A stretch of DNA of 64,000 nucleotides. Origin: Perlabentimonas sp034003245 (GTDB taxonomy: Bacteria; Bacteroidota; Bacteroidia; Bacteroidales; Tenuifilaceae). The notes beneath the pieces were generated by a model. That model was not told the DNA's origin and did not search any database. It saw only the letters and a list, made by a program, of their open reading frames with translations. Of the stretch, positions 44,431 to 54,126 are shown in pieces. Both the position numbers and the translations under genes were made by a program. Where the stretch lies: positions 1 to 64,000 of the forward strand of contig JAVEYY010000014.1 of assembly GCA_034003245.1 (NCBI GenBank), given 5' to 3'. Numbering within the stretch: position 1 is the stretch's first letter; the number at the start of each line of letters is the position of its first letter.

Positions 44431-45416
44431 AATTCCCTGAAGCCAATAATTCGTCGAACCTCTCTTAATGTTTCCGTGGCACTTTCGCGAGCTTTTTCGG
44501 CACCCAACCTTGCAACCCGTCGAAGATAGTCGTTGTTGGAAAGAATGTCCTCTATTCGCACACGGAAGGGCTCTGTAAATGAAGTTATATCCTCCGCAAG
44601 TTGCTTTTTCATATCTCCATAGCGAATTTCACAACTATTATACTTATCATTAAAGTATGCGTATGTGTCGGTCGAGGAAACAACTTGCATTATTGTAAAC
44701 AGATTCTGAATTGCTTCGGGTTTTGGTTGGTTGGGCTCTGAGGGACCACTGTCCGAAACGGCTTTCATCACTTTCTTGCGAATGGTTTGAGCATCATCGG
44801 ATAGGTAAATAGCATTGCCCTCCGATTTTCCCATCTTTCCACTTCCATCGAGTCCAGGGATCTTAACCAGCTGCTCTCCAAAATTGTACGCTACAGGTTC
44901 TGGGAAAAAATCAACGTTATAAAGGCGATTAAATCGATTGGCAAATGTACGGGTCATCTCCAGGTGCTGCTCCTGATCCTTACCTACAGGCACTTTATGT
45001 GCCTTGTGAATAATAATATCAGCAGCCATTAAAGTGGGATAGGTTAGCAAACCTGCATTAACGTTATTGGGTTGATTCCTGATTTTATCCTTAAACGAGG
45101 TGCATCGCTCCAGTTCGCCCAAGTATGCGTTCATATTCAGAAGAAGGTACAACTCCGGAATTTCAGGTATATCGCTCTGCACATATAGTGTAGCTACTTC
45201 AGGATCGAGACCGCAAGCGATGTACTCGGCAAGCACCTGTTTAACGGAACCATGCAAATTTTCCGGGGTGGGATGTGTTGTAAGGGAGTGATAATCTGCA
45301 ATAAAAAAGTAGCACTTGTTTTCGTGCTGCATCTTAACAAAATTCTTTAGTGCTCCAAAGTAATTTCCCAGGTGCAGTTTTCCTGTTGATCTAATTCCGC
45401 TAACAACAATATCCAT
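44427..45416 (-). CDS. trpS: Tryptophan-tRNA ligase
   Basis: This class I aminoacyl-tRNA synthetase charges tRNA-Trp. It has 329 residues, normal for the bacterial form. The HIGH-type motif is KLHLGNYFG and the KMSKS-type motif is GKMGKSEGN. VGKDQEQHLEMTR is also typical. A TATCTTTG -7 element lies about 30 bp upstream on its strand (45452-45445), without a clear -33. No TRAP or T-box-like leader is seen. Confidence 0.96.
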   Translation of the reverse strand: MDIVVSGIRSTGKLHLGNYFGALKNFVKMQHENKCYFFIADYHSLTTHPTPENLHGSVKQVLAEYIACGLDPEVATLYVQSDIPEIPELYLLLNMNAYLGELERCTSFKDKIRNQPNNVNAGLLTYPTLMAADIIIHKAHKVPVGKDQEQHLEMTRTFANRFNRLYNVDFFPEPVAYNFGEQLVKIPGLDGSGKMGKSEGNAIYLSDDAQTIRKKVMKAVSDSGPSEPNQPKPEAIQNLFTIMQVVSSTDTYAYFNDKYNSCEIRYGDMKKQLAEDITSFTEPFRVRIEDILSNNDYLRRVARLGAEKARESATETLREVRRIIGFREF

Positions 45417-45497
45417 TGTAAAATAGTATTAATAATTTGGAATGCAAAGATAGTAAAGATTTTGAGGGTTGAATATTAAGTGTGAAGGCTCATTTTC

Positions 45498-46253
45498 CTA
45501 CTCGGTTCCAAACCTAATTCTTTTGGCCAATTTTGAGGCAAATACAAAATCGTTTAGCTGTTGATTATCCGATTGTAGAATCTCGTCCTTTGAGCCCTCC
45601 CACCATTTCTCTCCCTGATGGATAAAGATTATCTTATCACCAATACCCATAACCGAATTCATGTCGTGAGTATTAACTATGGTAGTAATGCAGAACTCCT
45701 GGGTGATTTCCTTGATTAGGTTATCGATCAGAATTGATGTTTTGGGGTCGAGACCCGAGTTGGGCTCGTCGCAAAATAAATACCTTGGATTAAGTGCAAT
45801 GGCTCGAGCAATGGCTACGCGTTTCTTCATCCCTCCACTTAATTCCGAAGGAAAAAGATTGTTTGTATTCACCATGTCGACTCTTTTTAGGCATATATTA
45901 GCCCTTTCCCGCTTCTCGTCCTTGGTCATATTGGTGAACATATCCAAGGGGTACATTACATTCTCCTCAACACTAGCAAAGTCGAACAAGGCTGCTCCTT
46001 GGAATAGCATTCCAACCTTTTGGCGCAAGCTCTTCTTGTCTCTAAAACTCAGCTCGTTGAAATGGATATCTCCATAAAAAATATCGCCTTCATCAACCTC
46101 GTGTAGTCCTACGATCGATTTCATAAGCACCGTTTTCCCTGACCCACTTTGGCCAATTATAAGGTTTGTCATTCCATTCTCAAACCTTGCGCTAATATTG
46201 CGTAGCACGACTTTGTCGGGAAAAGCTTTAGATACATTTTCAACCCTAATCAT
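45498..46253 (-). CDS. ABC transporter ATPase, MlaF-like
   Basis: This ATP-binding subunit of 251 residues powers phospholipid trafficking between the membranes in Mla-type systems. It has Walker A (GQSGSGKTVL), the signature LSGGMKKR and Walker B (YLFCDEPNSGLDP). It overlaps the permease gene upstream by 4 bp. No MlaD (MCE) gene follows in the window, so the substrate-binding part must be elsewhere. Confidence 0.88.
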   Translation of the reverse strand: MIRVENVSKAFPDKVVLRNISARFENGMTNLIIGQSGSGKTVLMKSIVGLHEVDEGDIFYGDIHFNELSFRDKKSLRQKVGMLFQGAALFDFASVEENVMYPLDMFTNMTKDEKRERANICLKRVDMVNTNNLFPSELSGGMKKRVAIARAIALNPRYLFCDEPNSGLDPKTSILIDNLIKEITQEFCITTIVNTHDMNSVMGIGDKIIFIHQGEKWWEGSKDEILQSDNQQLNDFVFASKLAKRIRFGTE

Positions 46254-46990
46254 GATAGTAGTAATTGGGTTAGGATTAGGTTGAATAGAAGAATCACCAC
46301 ACTACTATTCACAACTGCCTTTGTGCTGGCACGCCCAACTTCGAGCGATCCTCCATTAACAAAGTACCCATAAAAGGCTGAAATGCTGGTTATGATAAAT
46401 GCAAAAACCACTGTTTTTATAACGCCATACAAAATATAATAGGGAATGAATGCGTAAAGAATACCATCAATATATTCCTGTGTAGTGATAACTCCAGTAA
46501 AACTACCCGCCGACCAGCCTCCAACAATACCGACTGCAATGCTCATTATGCAAAGGAATGGGTTAAATAGGATCGCAGCTACAATTTTTGGAAGCGCCAG
46601 ATGGCTTGCCGAATTGATACCCATTATTTCGAGAGCATCTATCTGTTCGGTAACCCGCATGGTTCCGATTTCCGATGCAATATTGCTTCCCACCTTACCC
46701 GCCAGAATTAGCGCTACTATTGTTGATGAAAACTCAAGCAAAATACTGTCACGTGCAGCTACCCCTATAAGATAAGTTGGAAGTAGAGGATTTTCAGTAT
46801 TATATGCTGTTTGGATGGTAATTACTGCTCCCATAAAGAATGAGATAATCGCAATAATCCCAATGGAATTTATACCCAACTTATCGATTTCCTTTACGAC
46901 ATCGCGGTAAAAAATTCTCCACTTCTCGGGCTTGGCAATTACTTTACCCATAAAAAAGATGTATTCCCCTATGGTATGGAAAACGCGCAT
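46250..46990 (-). CDS. MlaE/YrbE-family ABC permease
   Basis: This inner-membrane permease of 246 residues has five or six helices. It shows the MlaE hallmarks VGSNIASEIGTMRVTEQIDAL and an extended hydrophobic C-terminus. Together with the ATPase gene, which overlaps it, it forms the core of a lipid transporter. A TACATTTG -7 element lies just upstream (47009-47002 on the minus strand). Confidence 0.92.
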   Translation of the reverse strand: MRVFHTIGEYIFFMGKVIAKPEKWRIFYRDVVKEIDKLGINSIGIIAIISFFMGAVITIQTAYNTENPLLPTYLIGVAARDSILLEFSSTIVALILAGKVGSNIASEIGTMRVTEQIDALEIMGINSASHLALPKIVAAILFNPFLCIMSIAVGIVGGWSAGSFTGVITTQEYIDGILYAFIPYYILYGVIKTVVFAFIITSISAFYGYFVNGGSLEVGRASTKAVVNSSVVILLFNLILTQLLLS

Positions 46991-47467
46991 ACTTTTTTTT
47001 GCAAATGTAACGATTTATGGTCAATTATTGAATTGCGGTTATCCTTAAACCTCATTCAACATATTACAGTTAGCTATATGTTGACAAATTGTTAGTTTTT
47101 GAGTTACCTAAAAAGCAAAAAAATATTTGACTTTTTGGTTTCTATACTGTGATATAAAAATTGCTGAAATCTGAAATAGGATAACTCGAAAAATCACTAT
47201 AAGTTTTAAACCGACTATTAACCAAATCGGGGGTTGTTAATATCTGCTTTTTTATTATCAACAAAAGCCTATCAACACTTGTTAATAAAGTGCAGAAGAT
47301 GTTGTGTGTCACTAAGCATTTTTGTTAATCTGATGTGAAAAGTTTGTTATCACATTTTTAATAACCAATTTTGCAAAAGTTAATCATTTCTTTTTTTAAC
47401 CATATTAACAGGATAACATTATCATTAGGTTTTAAAATATTTTTTAAAAAAGAAAGATATTAATATT
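46991..47467. other. AT-rich divergent intergenic region with DnaA-box-like 9-mers
   Basis: This is the longest gene-free stretch in the right half of the window and is very AT-rich. Three 9-mers one or two bases from the DnaA box lie within 34 bp: TTATCAACA (47255-47263), CTATCAACA (47269-47277) and, reversed, TTATTAACA (47280-47288). mlaE leads left and nadA leads right from it. It could be an origin of replication or just two promoter regions; neither is proven. Confidence 0.35.
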
Positions 47468-48475
47468 ATGGCTGTTGATAATTTTTCGGAACATTTGAGT
47501 AAAGGGTTTCTCGATTTACCCGTTGACTCAAATATTAATCTTGTTGAAGAAATCAACAGGCTTAAAAAGGAGAAGAATGCGGTTATTCTTGCACATTACT
47601 ATCAGAGTGATGATGTTCAGGATATAGCCGATTATATTGGAGATAGTTTAGGCCTTTCCGAAAAGGCAGCTCAAATAGATGCTGATATTATTCTATTTGC
47701 AGGAGTTCATTTTATGGCAGAAACGGCCAAGATGCTCTCCCCCACTAAAAAAGTTATTATTCCCGATTTGAATGCTGGTTGTAGTCTGGCCGATTCTTGT
47801 CCTCCTAAAGAGTTTGAGCAGTTTGTCAAAGATCATCCTGGACATACAGTAGTAACTTATGTAAATACAACTGCAGAGATAAAGGCATTATCGGATGTAT
47901 GCTGCACATCGAGTAATGCAGTAGAAATTGTTAATAGTTTTCCCAAAGGTACCCCCATTATTTTTGCTCCCGATAGAAACTTAGGAAATTATATTAAGAG
48001 AATTACTAACAGGGACGATATGGTTGTTTGGGATGGAGCGTGTCATGTTCACGAAGAATTTTCTTTAGAAAGAATTTTACAATTGAAGAAGGAGAATCCT
48101 GATGCTAAGATTATTTCACATCCAGAATGTCAAAGACCAATTATTTTGATATCCGATTTTGTTGGTTCTACATCAGCATTACTTCATTATGTAAAAAAAG
48201 ACGTAGCAAGTAAGTATATAGTGGCAACCGAATGGGGAATTTTGCATCAGATGCAAAAAGCTGAACCTGATAAAATTTTTATTGCTGCTCCTCCAAAAGA
48301 TAGTACTTGTGGTTGTAATGAGTGCTCGTTTATGAAGTTAATATCTTTAAAAAAGATATACTTATCGCTTAAGTATGAATCACCAGAAGTTATATTGGAT
48401 GAAGAAGTTAGAATAAAAGCAGTTAAACCTATAGAAAGAATGCTAGAAATATCGAAAAAGTTGGGTATAATTTAA
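47468..48475 (+). CDS. nadA: Quinolinate synthase
   Basis: This 4Fe-4S enzyme condenses iminoaspartate with dihydroxyacetone phosphate to form quinolinate for NAD. It has 335 residues. Seen are the N-terminal AVILAHYYQ, LNAGCSLADSCP, HPECQRPI and the C-terminal CGCNECSFMKL, which between them provide the cluster cysteines. nadB and nadC are not adjacent. ruvB follows after 20 bp. From this gene rightward the DNA is clearly more AT-rich. Confidence 0.96.
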   Translation: MAVDNFSEHLSKGFLDLPVDSNINLVEEINRLKKEKNAVILAHYYQSDDVQDIADYIGDSLGLSEKAAQIDADIILFAGVHFMAETAKMLSPTKKVIIPDLNAGCSLADSCPPKEFEQFVKDHPGHTVVTYVNTTAEIKALSDVCCTSSNAVEIVNSFPKGTPIIFAPDRNLGNYIKRITNRDDMVVWDGACHVHEEFSLERILQLKKENPDAKIISHPECQRPIILISDFVGSTSALLHYVKKDVASKYIVATEWGILHQMQKAEPDKIFIAAPPKDSTCGCNECSFMKLISLKKIYLSLKYESPEVILDEEVRIKAVKPIERMLEISKKLGII

Positions 48476-48495
48476 TGTACTAGAATAATTTAAAA

Positions 48496-49521
48496 ATGAA
48501 TAAATCCGATTTTCTACGCGATTTTAAAGGAAACGAAACAGAGAAAGAAATAGAGAAAAAAGTTAGACCAATAGAATTTGAGGATTTTAGTGGCCAAGAA
48601 AAGATTGTTGACAATTTAAAGATTTTTGTAAAAGCAACGAAGATGAGAGGCGAAGCGCTCGATCATGTTCTGCTTCATGGACCTCCAGGATTAGGAAAAA
48701 CTACACTAGCCAATATTATAGCAAAAGAATTAGGCGTTAACTTAAAAATAACAAGTGGCCCTGTTCTCGATAAACCTGCTGACTTAGCCGGCTTATTAAC
48801 AAACTTGGAGAAAGGGGATGTGCTATTCATAGATGAAATTCATAGATTAAGCCCAATTGTAGAAGAGTATTTATATTCTGCAATGGAAGATTATCGCATC
48901 GATATTTTAATTGACAAAGGACCAAGTGCCCGAAGTATTCAAATACAGCTCGATCCTTTTACTTTAATTGGAGCTACCACTCGAAGTGGTTTGCTTACTA
49001 GTCCATTGAGAGCGCGTTTTGGAATTAAAGCTCTACTCGAGTATTACGACTCAGTAACCATAAAAAGAATTGTAAAAAGATCTTCATCAATTCTAAATAT
49101 TGCAATTTCAGATGAAGCAGCTACAGAGATTTCTTTAAGAAGTAGAGGAACCCCTCGTATTGCTAACGCTTTACTTCGTAGAGTTAGAGATTTTGCGCAG
49201 GTAAAAGGAGATGGCAATATTGATATTGATATTGCTAGAGTTGCTCTTGATGCACTCTCTATTGATAAAAGAGGTTTAGATGAAATGGATAATAGAATAT
49301 TATCAACTATTATTCATAAGTTTAATGGAGGCCCTGTAGGATTAAATACAATAGCAACAGCAGTTGGTGAGGATAGCGGAACTATTGAAGAAGTATATGA
49401 ACCTTTCCTTATTAAAGAAGGTTTTTTAAATAGAACTCCCAGAGGCCGAGAGATAACTACTTTGGCTCTTAAACATTTAGGAATAGAAGGTTTAGGAAGA
49501 CAGGGAACTCTTTTTAGTTAA
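48496..49521 (+). CDS. ruvB: Holliday junction branch-migration ATPase RuvB
   Basis: This AAA+ motor drives branch migration with RuvA. It has 341 residues. It shows Walker A (GPPGLGKTTLA), Walker B (VLFIDEIHRL), sensor 1 (GATTRSGLL) and the C-terminal winged helix (IATAVGEDSGTIEEVYEPFL). It overlaps the convergent Crp/Fnr gene by 8 bp. ruvA and ruvC are not in the window. Confidence 0.97.
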   Translation: MNKSDFLRDFKGNETEKEIEKKVRPIEFEDFSGQEKIVDNLKIFVKATKMRGEALDHVLLHGPPGLGKTTLANIIAKELGVNLKITSGPVLDKPADLAGLLTNLEKGDVLFIDEIHRLSPIVEEYLYSAMEDYRIDILIDKGPSARSIQIQLDPFTLIGATTRSGLLTSPLRARFGIKALLEYYDSVTIKRIVKRSSSILNIAISDEAATEISLRSRGTPRIANALLRRVRDFAQVKGDGNIDIDIARVALDALSIDKRGLDEMDNRILSTIIHKFNGGPVGLNTIATAVGEDSGTIEEVYEPFLIKEGFLNRTPRGREITTLALKHLGIEGLGRQGTLFS

Positions 49522-50212
49522 ACGATTTTGCAAGTTTTTGAAGGTAAGCCTTATTTGTTAGCAAAATTCGTTTTCCGTCCATCTTAATTATATTATCAGA
49601 TTTAAATTCGGAAAGTAAACGTATTACCGATTCTGTAGCAGTCCCCACAATATTGGCTAGTTCCTCGCGAGTTAATATAATATCTAGATATCCCTCAGGA
49701 GTTTTGCCGAAAGTATCCTCGAGCATTAAAAGTGACTCGGCCAACCTTTCACGAACAGTCTTTTGTGCTATATCCTTAATAAAGCTATTAGCCTGATTTA
49801 ATTCTTTGCAGGTTAGTTGCAGTAACGATAAGGCAAATTCCCCATTAGTTTTAACCAAGTGAATAATAACATCTGCAGGAATATAGCAAATTTCAGCATC
49901 CTCAAGAACTTCGGAGGTTGTACATGCAGGCTCGTTACTTAATACCGATCGATATCCTGTTAAATCTCCTTTTAGAGCAAATGCAACTATTTGCTCTTTA
50001 CCATCGGAACCCGTTTTGTAAATTTTAATTACACCGCTTTTTAAGCAAAAAACACCCGAAATTCGGCTTCCCTCCTTGTAAATAATTTCTCCTCGCTTGT
50101 ATAGTTTGCAAATCTTGTTTTTCTCAAGATATAATGTTTCCTCACTATTCAATGATTTAAACATTGAATTGGAAGAGGAAATACAGGCTTTGCAGTTTTG
50201 GTTATCTTTCAT
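49514..50212 (-). CDS. Crp/Fnr-family transcription regulator
   Basis: This protein of 232 residues has a cyclic-nucleotide-binding-like beta roll (about 30-140, with IIYKEGSRISGVFCLKSG), a long dimer helix, and a C-terminal winged HTH (LTREELANIVGTATESVIRLLSEF). The N-terminus has CKAC plus a further Cys near residue 36, so an iron-sulphur cluster as in FNR is possible but not shown. Residues that bind cAMP are not obvious. It is followed by ruvB on the other strand and lies 51 bp downstream of pheS. Confidence 0.9.
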   Translation of the reverse strand: MKDNQNCKACISSSNSMFKSLNSEETLYLEKNKICKLYKRGEIIYKEGSRISGVFCLKSGVIKIYKTGSDGKEQIVAFALKGDLTGYRSVLSNEPACTTSEVLEDAEICYIPADVIIHLVKTNGEFALSLLQLTCKELNQANSFIKDIAQKTVRERLAESLLMLEDTFGKTPEGYLDIILTREELANIVGTATESVIRLLSEFKSDNIIKMDGKRILLTNKAYLQKLAKSFN

Positions 50213-50263
50213 TCTTAATTAACTCCATATTAGTTATGAGAAAAACCAAAGTATAGATAATAA

Positions 50264-51286
50264 TTAGAGAACACTTTTGAACTGATCTATAAACCTAATA
50301 TCATTTTCGAAGTAAAGCCTAAGGTCTCGCACCTGATACTTTAACATGGTTATTCGTTCGATACCCATGCCAAAGGCATAGCCAGTGTATTTTTTTGAAT
50401 CGATATTGCAATTTTCAAGAACATTAGGGTCAACCATTCCACACCCAAGAATCTCGAGCCAGCCAGTGTATTTACATACAGAGCAGCCTTTCCCCCCACA
50501 AAGATTGCAACTTACATCCATTTCAGCCGATGGTTCAGTGAAAGGGAAAAATGAAGGACGTAATCGAATTTTAACATCTTCTCCAAAAAGTTCCTGAGCA
50601 AAAAATAGCAAAGTTTGTTTAAGGTCGGCAAACGAAACATTTTCATCAATATACAAACCCTCTACCTGATGAAAAATGCAGTGGGCACGTGCCGATATAG
50701 CCTCATTTCGAAAAACTCTTCCTGGGCAAATAACTCGAATAGGAGGTTTTTGGCGCTCCATTACACGAACTTGAACAGAAGAAGTGTGTGTGCGAAGTAA
50801 GATTTCGGGTTTACTTTTAATAAAAAACGTATCCTGCATATCTCGTGCAGGGTGCTCTTGAGGAAAATTTAACGAGCTAAAAACATGCCAGTCATCTTCT
50901 ATTTCAGGACCTTCAGCAATGCTAAACCCAAGTGTTTTAAAAATATCGTATAGTTCCTCTTTTACAAGAGAAATTGGATGTCGACTTCCAAAAGAATTAG
51001 GTAAACCTGGAAGTGATAAATCGTAGTTATACGAAGTAGAACTAGAAGATTCTATTTGATCCTTTAAAGCAATAATTTTCTCAACAGTTATGTTTTTAAG
51101 ATCGTTAATTAGTTTACCGATTTCCTTTTTCTCCTCGTTAGCAACCTCCCTAAAATTTGCAAAAAGTTGAGTGATTTGACCCTTCTTACCCAGTTGCTTA
51201 ACCCTAAATTCTTCAAGTTCAGCCAACGAAGTAGTAGAAAACCCTTCTACCTCTCTTTGTATTGATTCAATTAAATTTCGCATCAA
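50264..51286 (-). CDS. pheS: Phenylalanine-tRNA ligase alpha subunit
   Basis: This catalytic class II subunit has 340 residues. The coiled-coil N-terminus (about 1-85) is followed by the catalytic core with HPISLVKEEL, the motif 2 stretch HTSSVQVRVME, FHQVEGLYID, and GMGIERITMLKY as motif 3. It lies directly behind the cyclophilin gene with no gap. The beta subunit gene is not in the window. Confidence 0.96.
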   Translation of the reverse strand: MMRNLIESIQREVEGFSTTSLAELEEFRVKQLGKKGQITQLFANFREVANEEKKEIGKLINDLKNITVEKIIALKDQIESSSSTSYNYDLSLPGLPNSFGSRHPISLVKEELYDIFKTLGFSIAEGPEIEDDWHVFSSLNFPQEHPARDMQDTFFIKSKPEILLRTHTSSVQVRVMERQKPPIRVICPGRVFRNEAISARAHCIFHQVEGLYIDENVSFADLKQTLLFFAQELFGEDVKIRLRPSFFPFTEPSAEMDVSCNLCGGKGCSVCKYTGWLEILGCGMVDPNVLENCNIDSKKYTGYAFGMGIERITMLKYQVRDLRLYFENDIRFIDQFKSVL

Positions 51287-52108
51287 TTATTTTTTTAAAA
51301 CCTTAATTATCATTCTAATGTCTTCAACAGGTTTATCGCCGGGATTAGTTTTTACAGCTGCAATTTTATCGATTACATCAAAACCTTCAACTACCTCACC
51401 AAAAACTGTGTAGTCGCCATCAAGATGAGGAGTTCCACCAATTGTGGAATATATTTCAACCTGTTTTTCGTTGTACGAGTATAGCTTCGTATTCTTGTAA
51501 ACAGTCTCAATGGTATCTTGCATTTCGACATATATTTTTGTAAAATCAGGATTTTGTCCTTCATCCATCATTTTATCAGCTTTTTCCATAACAAGGCGAT
51601 TAGTGATAGATTTTTTTAACATGTCATTCTTGCGATTAGCCAGAACATCGAGTTCTTCTTTAGTAAACTTTTTTCCTTGCACAATATAGAATTGCGAACC
51701 CGATGACTTTTTCTCTGGATTTTGTGTATCACCTAATCGAGCAGCAGCAAGAGCACCCTTTTTGTGGTATAAATTTGTATTAAATTCAGCATCCAAAGTA
51801 TAGCCAGCATCATCTGTTTTTGCTTCTGACTCAATCTTTGTGGAGGGGTCGCCTCCTTGAATCATAAAGTTATTAATAACCCTATGAAAGATTATACCAT
51901 CATAAAAACCCTCTTCAACTAGTTTAACAAAATTATCGCGATGAATTGGAGTTTCATTATAAAGCTTTAATTTCATATTACCCAAATCTGTTTCAATAGA
52001 TATAGTAATCTCCCTTTCCTTTAGAGTTTGCGATTGATTGCATCCAAGAAGGGTGAAACCTAATAAAAGGAGAGCAATACTTGTGGTTTGAAAGTATGAA
52101 TTCTTCAT
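51287..52108 (-). CDS. Cyclophilin-type peptidyl-prolyl isomerase, lipoprotein
   Basis: This envelope protein-folding enzyme of 273 residues has a lipoprotein signal (LLGC). The cyclophilin core is seen in FHRVINNFMIQGGDP and GSQFYIVQG. A helical insert of about 90 residues (KFTKEELDVLANRKND ... VYKNTKLYSYN) splits the fold before GGTPHLDGDYTVFGEV; I recall this insert from cyclophilins of Bacteroidota. It ends one base before pheS. Confidence 0.92.
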   Translation of the reverse strand: MKNSYFQTTSIALLLLGFTLLGCNQSQTLKEREITISIETDLGNMKLKLYNETPIHRDNFVKLVEEGFYDGIIFHRVINNFMIQGGDPSTKIESEAKTDDAGYTLDAEFNTNLYHKKGALAAARLGDTQNPEKKSSGSQFYIVQGKKFTKEELDVLANRKNDMLKKSITNRLVMEKADKMMDEGQNPDFTKIYVEMQDTIETVYKNTKLYSYNEKQVEIYSTIGGTPHLDGDYTVFGEVVEGFDVIDKIAAVKTNPGDKPVEDIRMIIKVLKK

Positions 52109-52124
52109 AGTATTTAATTTTCAG

Positions 52125-52175
52125 CAAAAATAGAAAATCCATTCCCTATTATCATCTATTAAATGCATATTTTTG
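52125..52175. promoter_or_regulatory. Divergent -7 elements
   Basis: TATTTTTG occurs on the minus strand (52132-52125) before the cyclophilin gene and on the plus strand (52168-52175) before the flippase gene. Clear -33 boxes are not seen. Confidence 0.4.
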
Positions 52176-52220
52176 TACGAATACAAAAAAACATACTTCA
52201 AAGAACTTTATCTTATTTGT

Positions 52221-53705
52221 ATGAATTATTTAAAACGCGTAGCAGGTCATACTCTAATATATGGTTTAAGCAGCGTTGTTCCCCGTTTACTAAACTACTT
52301 TCTAGTTTTTCTGCATACCCGTGTTTTTCTACAAGAGGATTATGGAATAGTCACCGAACTGTATGCCTATCTTGCGATTCTTCTCGTATTGCTAACCTAT
52401 GGAATGGAAACAGGATTGTTCCGGTTTTCAGGAAAAGACCAGAACCCAGAAGAAACTTATTCAACCGCATTTTTTTCTCTTTTAACTAGCAGTGCATTAT
52501 TTATACTTTTTATTAGTCTTTTTTCCGGATCAATATCCTCATTGATGGGTTATGCAGGAAGATCAGATTATATTATTCTTTTAGCAGCTATTATTGGACT
52601 TGATGCCTTTTCGGCAATTCCCTATGCAAAACTTCGATTATTGAATCGCCCCTATACTTTTGCGATGATTAAAATAGTTGGGGTTCTATTAATGATATTC
52701 TTCAATATTTTTTTCCTCCTTATTTGTCCGAAATTTCCATTTTTCGAATCTATAGGTATTTATAATCCCGAGTTGGGTGTTGCTTACATTTTTATTAGTA
52801 ACCTAATCGGCACTCTATTTACAACTGTATTCGTTCTTTTTATTCCAGGTTTACTTCCGTCAACATTTAGTTTTTCTAAGCTAAAAACGTTATTAGTATA
52901 CTCCTTTCCTCTACTTATTAGTGGAATTGGCGGATCATCAAATGAGTTTTTCGACAGAATATTTTATAAGTATCTTGCTTCTGCTGATGTTAATGCCCTG
53001 TATGAGTTAGGGATTTATGGTGCAAATGTGAAGCTAGCTGTATTAATGACCCTATTTATTCAAATGTATAGGTATGCAGTTGAACCCTTTATTTTTTCGA
53101 ATGTTGGCGACAAGAATTCCCCGCAAATGTACGCTAATTTAACTAAGTACTTTTTGGCTTTTGGTTTACTCATATTTCTAGGAGTTGGACTTTTCACAGA
53201 GATTTTCCAAGTTTTAATTGGTCGTGACTTTCGAGAAGGAATTGGTGTTGTACCCATCCTGTTATTATCGAATTTGTTTTTTGGACTTTATTTCAATGTA
53301 AGTATTTGGTACAAGATTACTAACCAAACATGGTATGGAATTCTATACACTTTTAGTGGAGCAGTAATAACCATGATTTTGTATTTTATTCTTATTCCAA
53401 TAATTGGGTATTATGGAGCGGCACTATCCAAATTGATATGTTATATTATTATTACCATACTATGTTTTTTGGGAGGGCAGAAACGATATCCAATACCCTA
53501 TGAAACAAAAAAGTTTATACTTTTCATTCTTACGGCCATTAGTTTATTCCTTTTAGGATATTTTATAGTTATACCCATCTATTTACTTTCGTTTATTTTT
53601 AGAATTGCATTAATTTCGGTTTTCATACTTTTGATTATGAAAACTGAAGATATATCAATAAAAAATTTAATAAATGGATTTCGACATGCAAGTAAAAATA
53701 GTTAG
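52221..53705 (+). CDS. Polysaccharide flippase, Wzx/MATE-like
   Basis: This integral membrane protein has 494 residues from the ATG at 52221; a TTG start at 52173 is possible but would lie inside the -7 element. About 12-14 hydrophobic helices are seen. The start (RVAGHTLIYGLSSVVPRLLNYFL) and the internal SFPLLISGIGGSSNEFFDRI fit the oligosaccharide flippase family. It would move a lipid-linked sugar across the inner membrane. No glycosyltransferase operon surrounds it. dut overlaps its end. Confidence 0.9.
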   Translation: MNYLKRVAGHTLIYGLSSVVPRLLNYFLVFLHTRVFLQEDYGIVTELYAYLAILLVLLTYGMETGLFRFSGKDQNPEETYSTAFFSLLTSSALFILFISLFSGSISSLMGYAGRSDYIILLAAIIGLDAFSAIPYAKLRLLNRPYTFAMIKIVGVLLMIFFNIFFLLICPKFPFFESIGIYNPELGVAYIFISNLIGTLFTTVFVLFIPGLLPSTFSFSKLKTLLVYSFPLLISGIGGSSNEFFDRIFYKYLASADVNALYELGIYGANVKLAVLMTLFIQMYRYAVEPFIFSNVGDKNSPQMYANLTKYFLAFGLLIFLGVGLFTEIFQVLIGRDFREGIGVVPILLLSNLFFGLYFNVSIWYKITNQTWYGILYTFSGAVITMILYFILIPIIGYYGAALSKLICYIIITILCFLGGQKRYPIPYETKKFILFILTAISLFLLGYFIVIPIYLLSFIFRIALISVFILLIMKTEDISIKNLINGFRHASKNS

Positions 53706-54120
53706 TAAGTCTAAGCATCCATTACCATCCTATAGTACCAAGTATAGTGCGGGAATGGATCTCCGCGCAAACATCGACTCACCAATTGTTTTAGGGCCGT
53801 TTGAACGTATTCTTATCCCAACAGGTTTATTTATACAGTTGCCGCAGGGTTATGAAGCACAGATTCGACCACGAAGTGGATTAGCTCTAAAGAAAGGACT
53901 TACAGTTTTAAATTCACCCGGTACAATAGATTCCGATTATCGTGGCGAGATAGGAGTTATTATTGCAAATATGAGCAATCAAGAAACAGTAATTGAAGAT
54001 GGAGAACGTATTTGCCAAATGGTAATTGCAAAGCACGAAACCATAGGTTGGCAACAGGTGTCCGAATTAGATAGTTCTGAGCGTGGTGAAGGAGGTTTTG
54101 GACATACTGGTCATAAATAG
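53686..54120 (+). CDS. dut: dUTP diphosphatase
   Basis: This enzyme hydrolyses dUTP to dUMP and keeps uracil out of DNA. It has 144 residues. The ATG at 53686 is preferred over 53674 because family members start just before the VKIVSKS strand. All five trimeric dUTPase motifs are seen: AGMDLRA, RPRSGLALKKGL, TIDSDYRGEI, GERICQMVI and GEGGFGHTG. The start overlaps the end of the flippase gene by 20 bp. Confidence 0.96.
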   Translation: MQVKIVSKSKHPLPSYSTKYSAGMDLRANIDSPIVLGPFERILIPTGLFIQLPQGYEAQIRPRSGLALKKGLTVLNSPGTIDSDYRGEIGVIIANMSNQETVIEDGERICQMVIAKHETIGWQQVSELDSSERGEGGFGHTGHK

Positions 54121-54126
54121 CATAGT

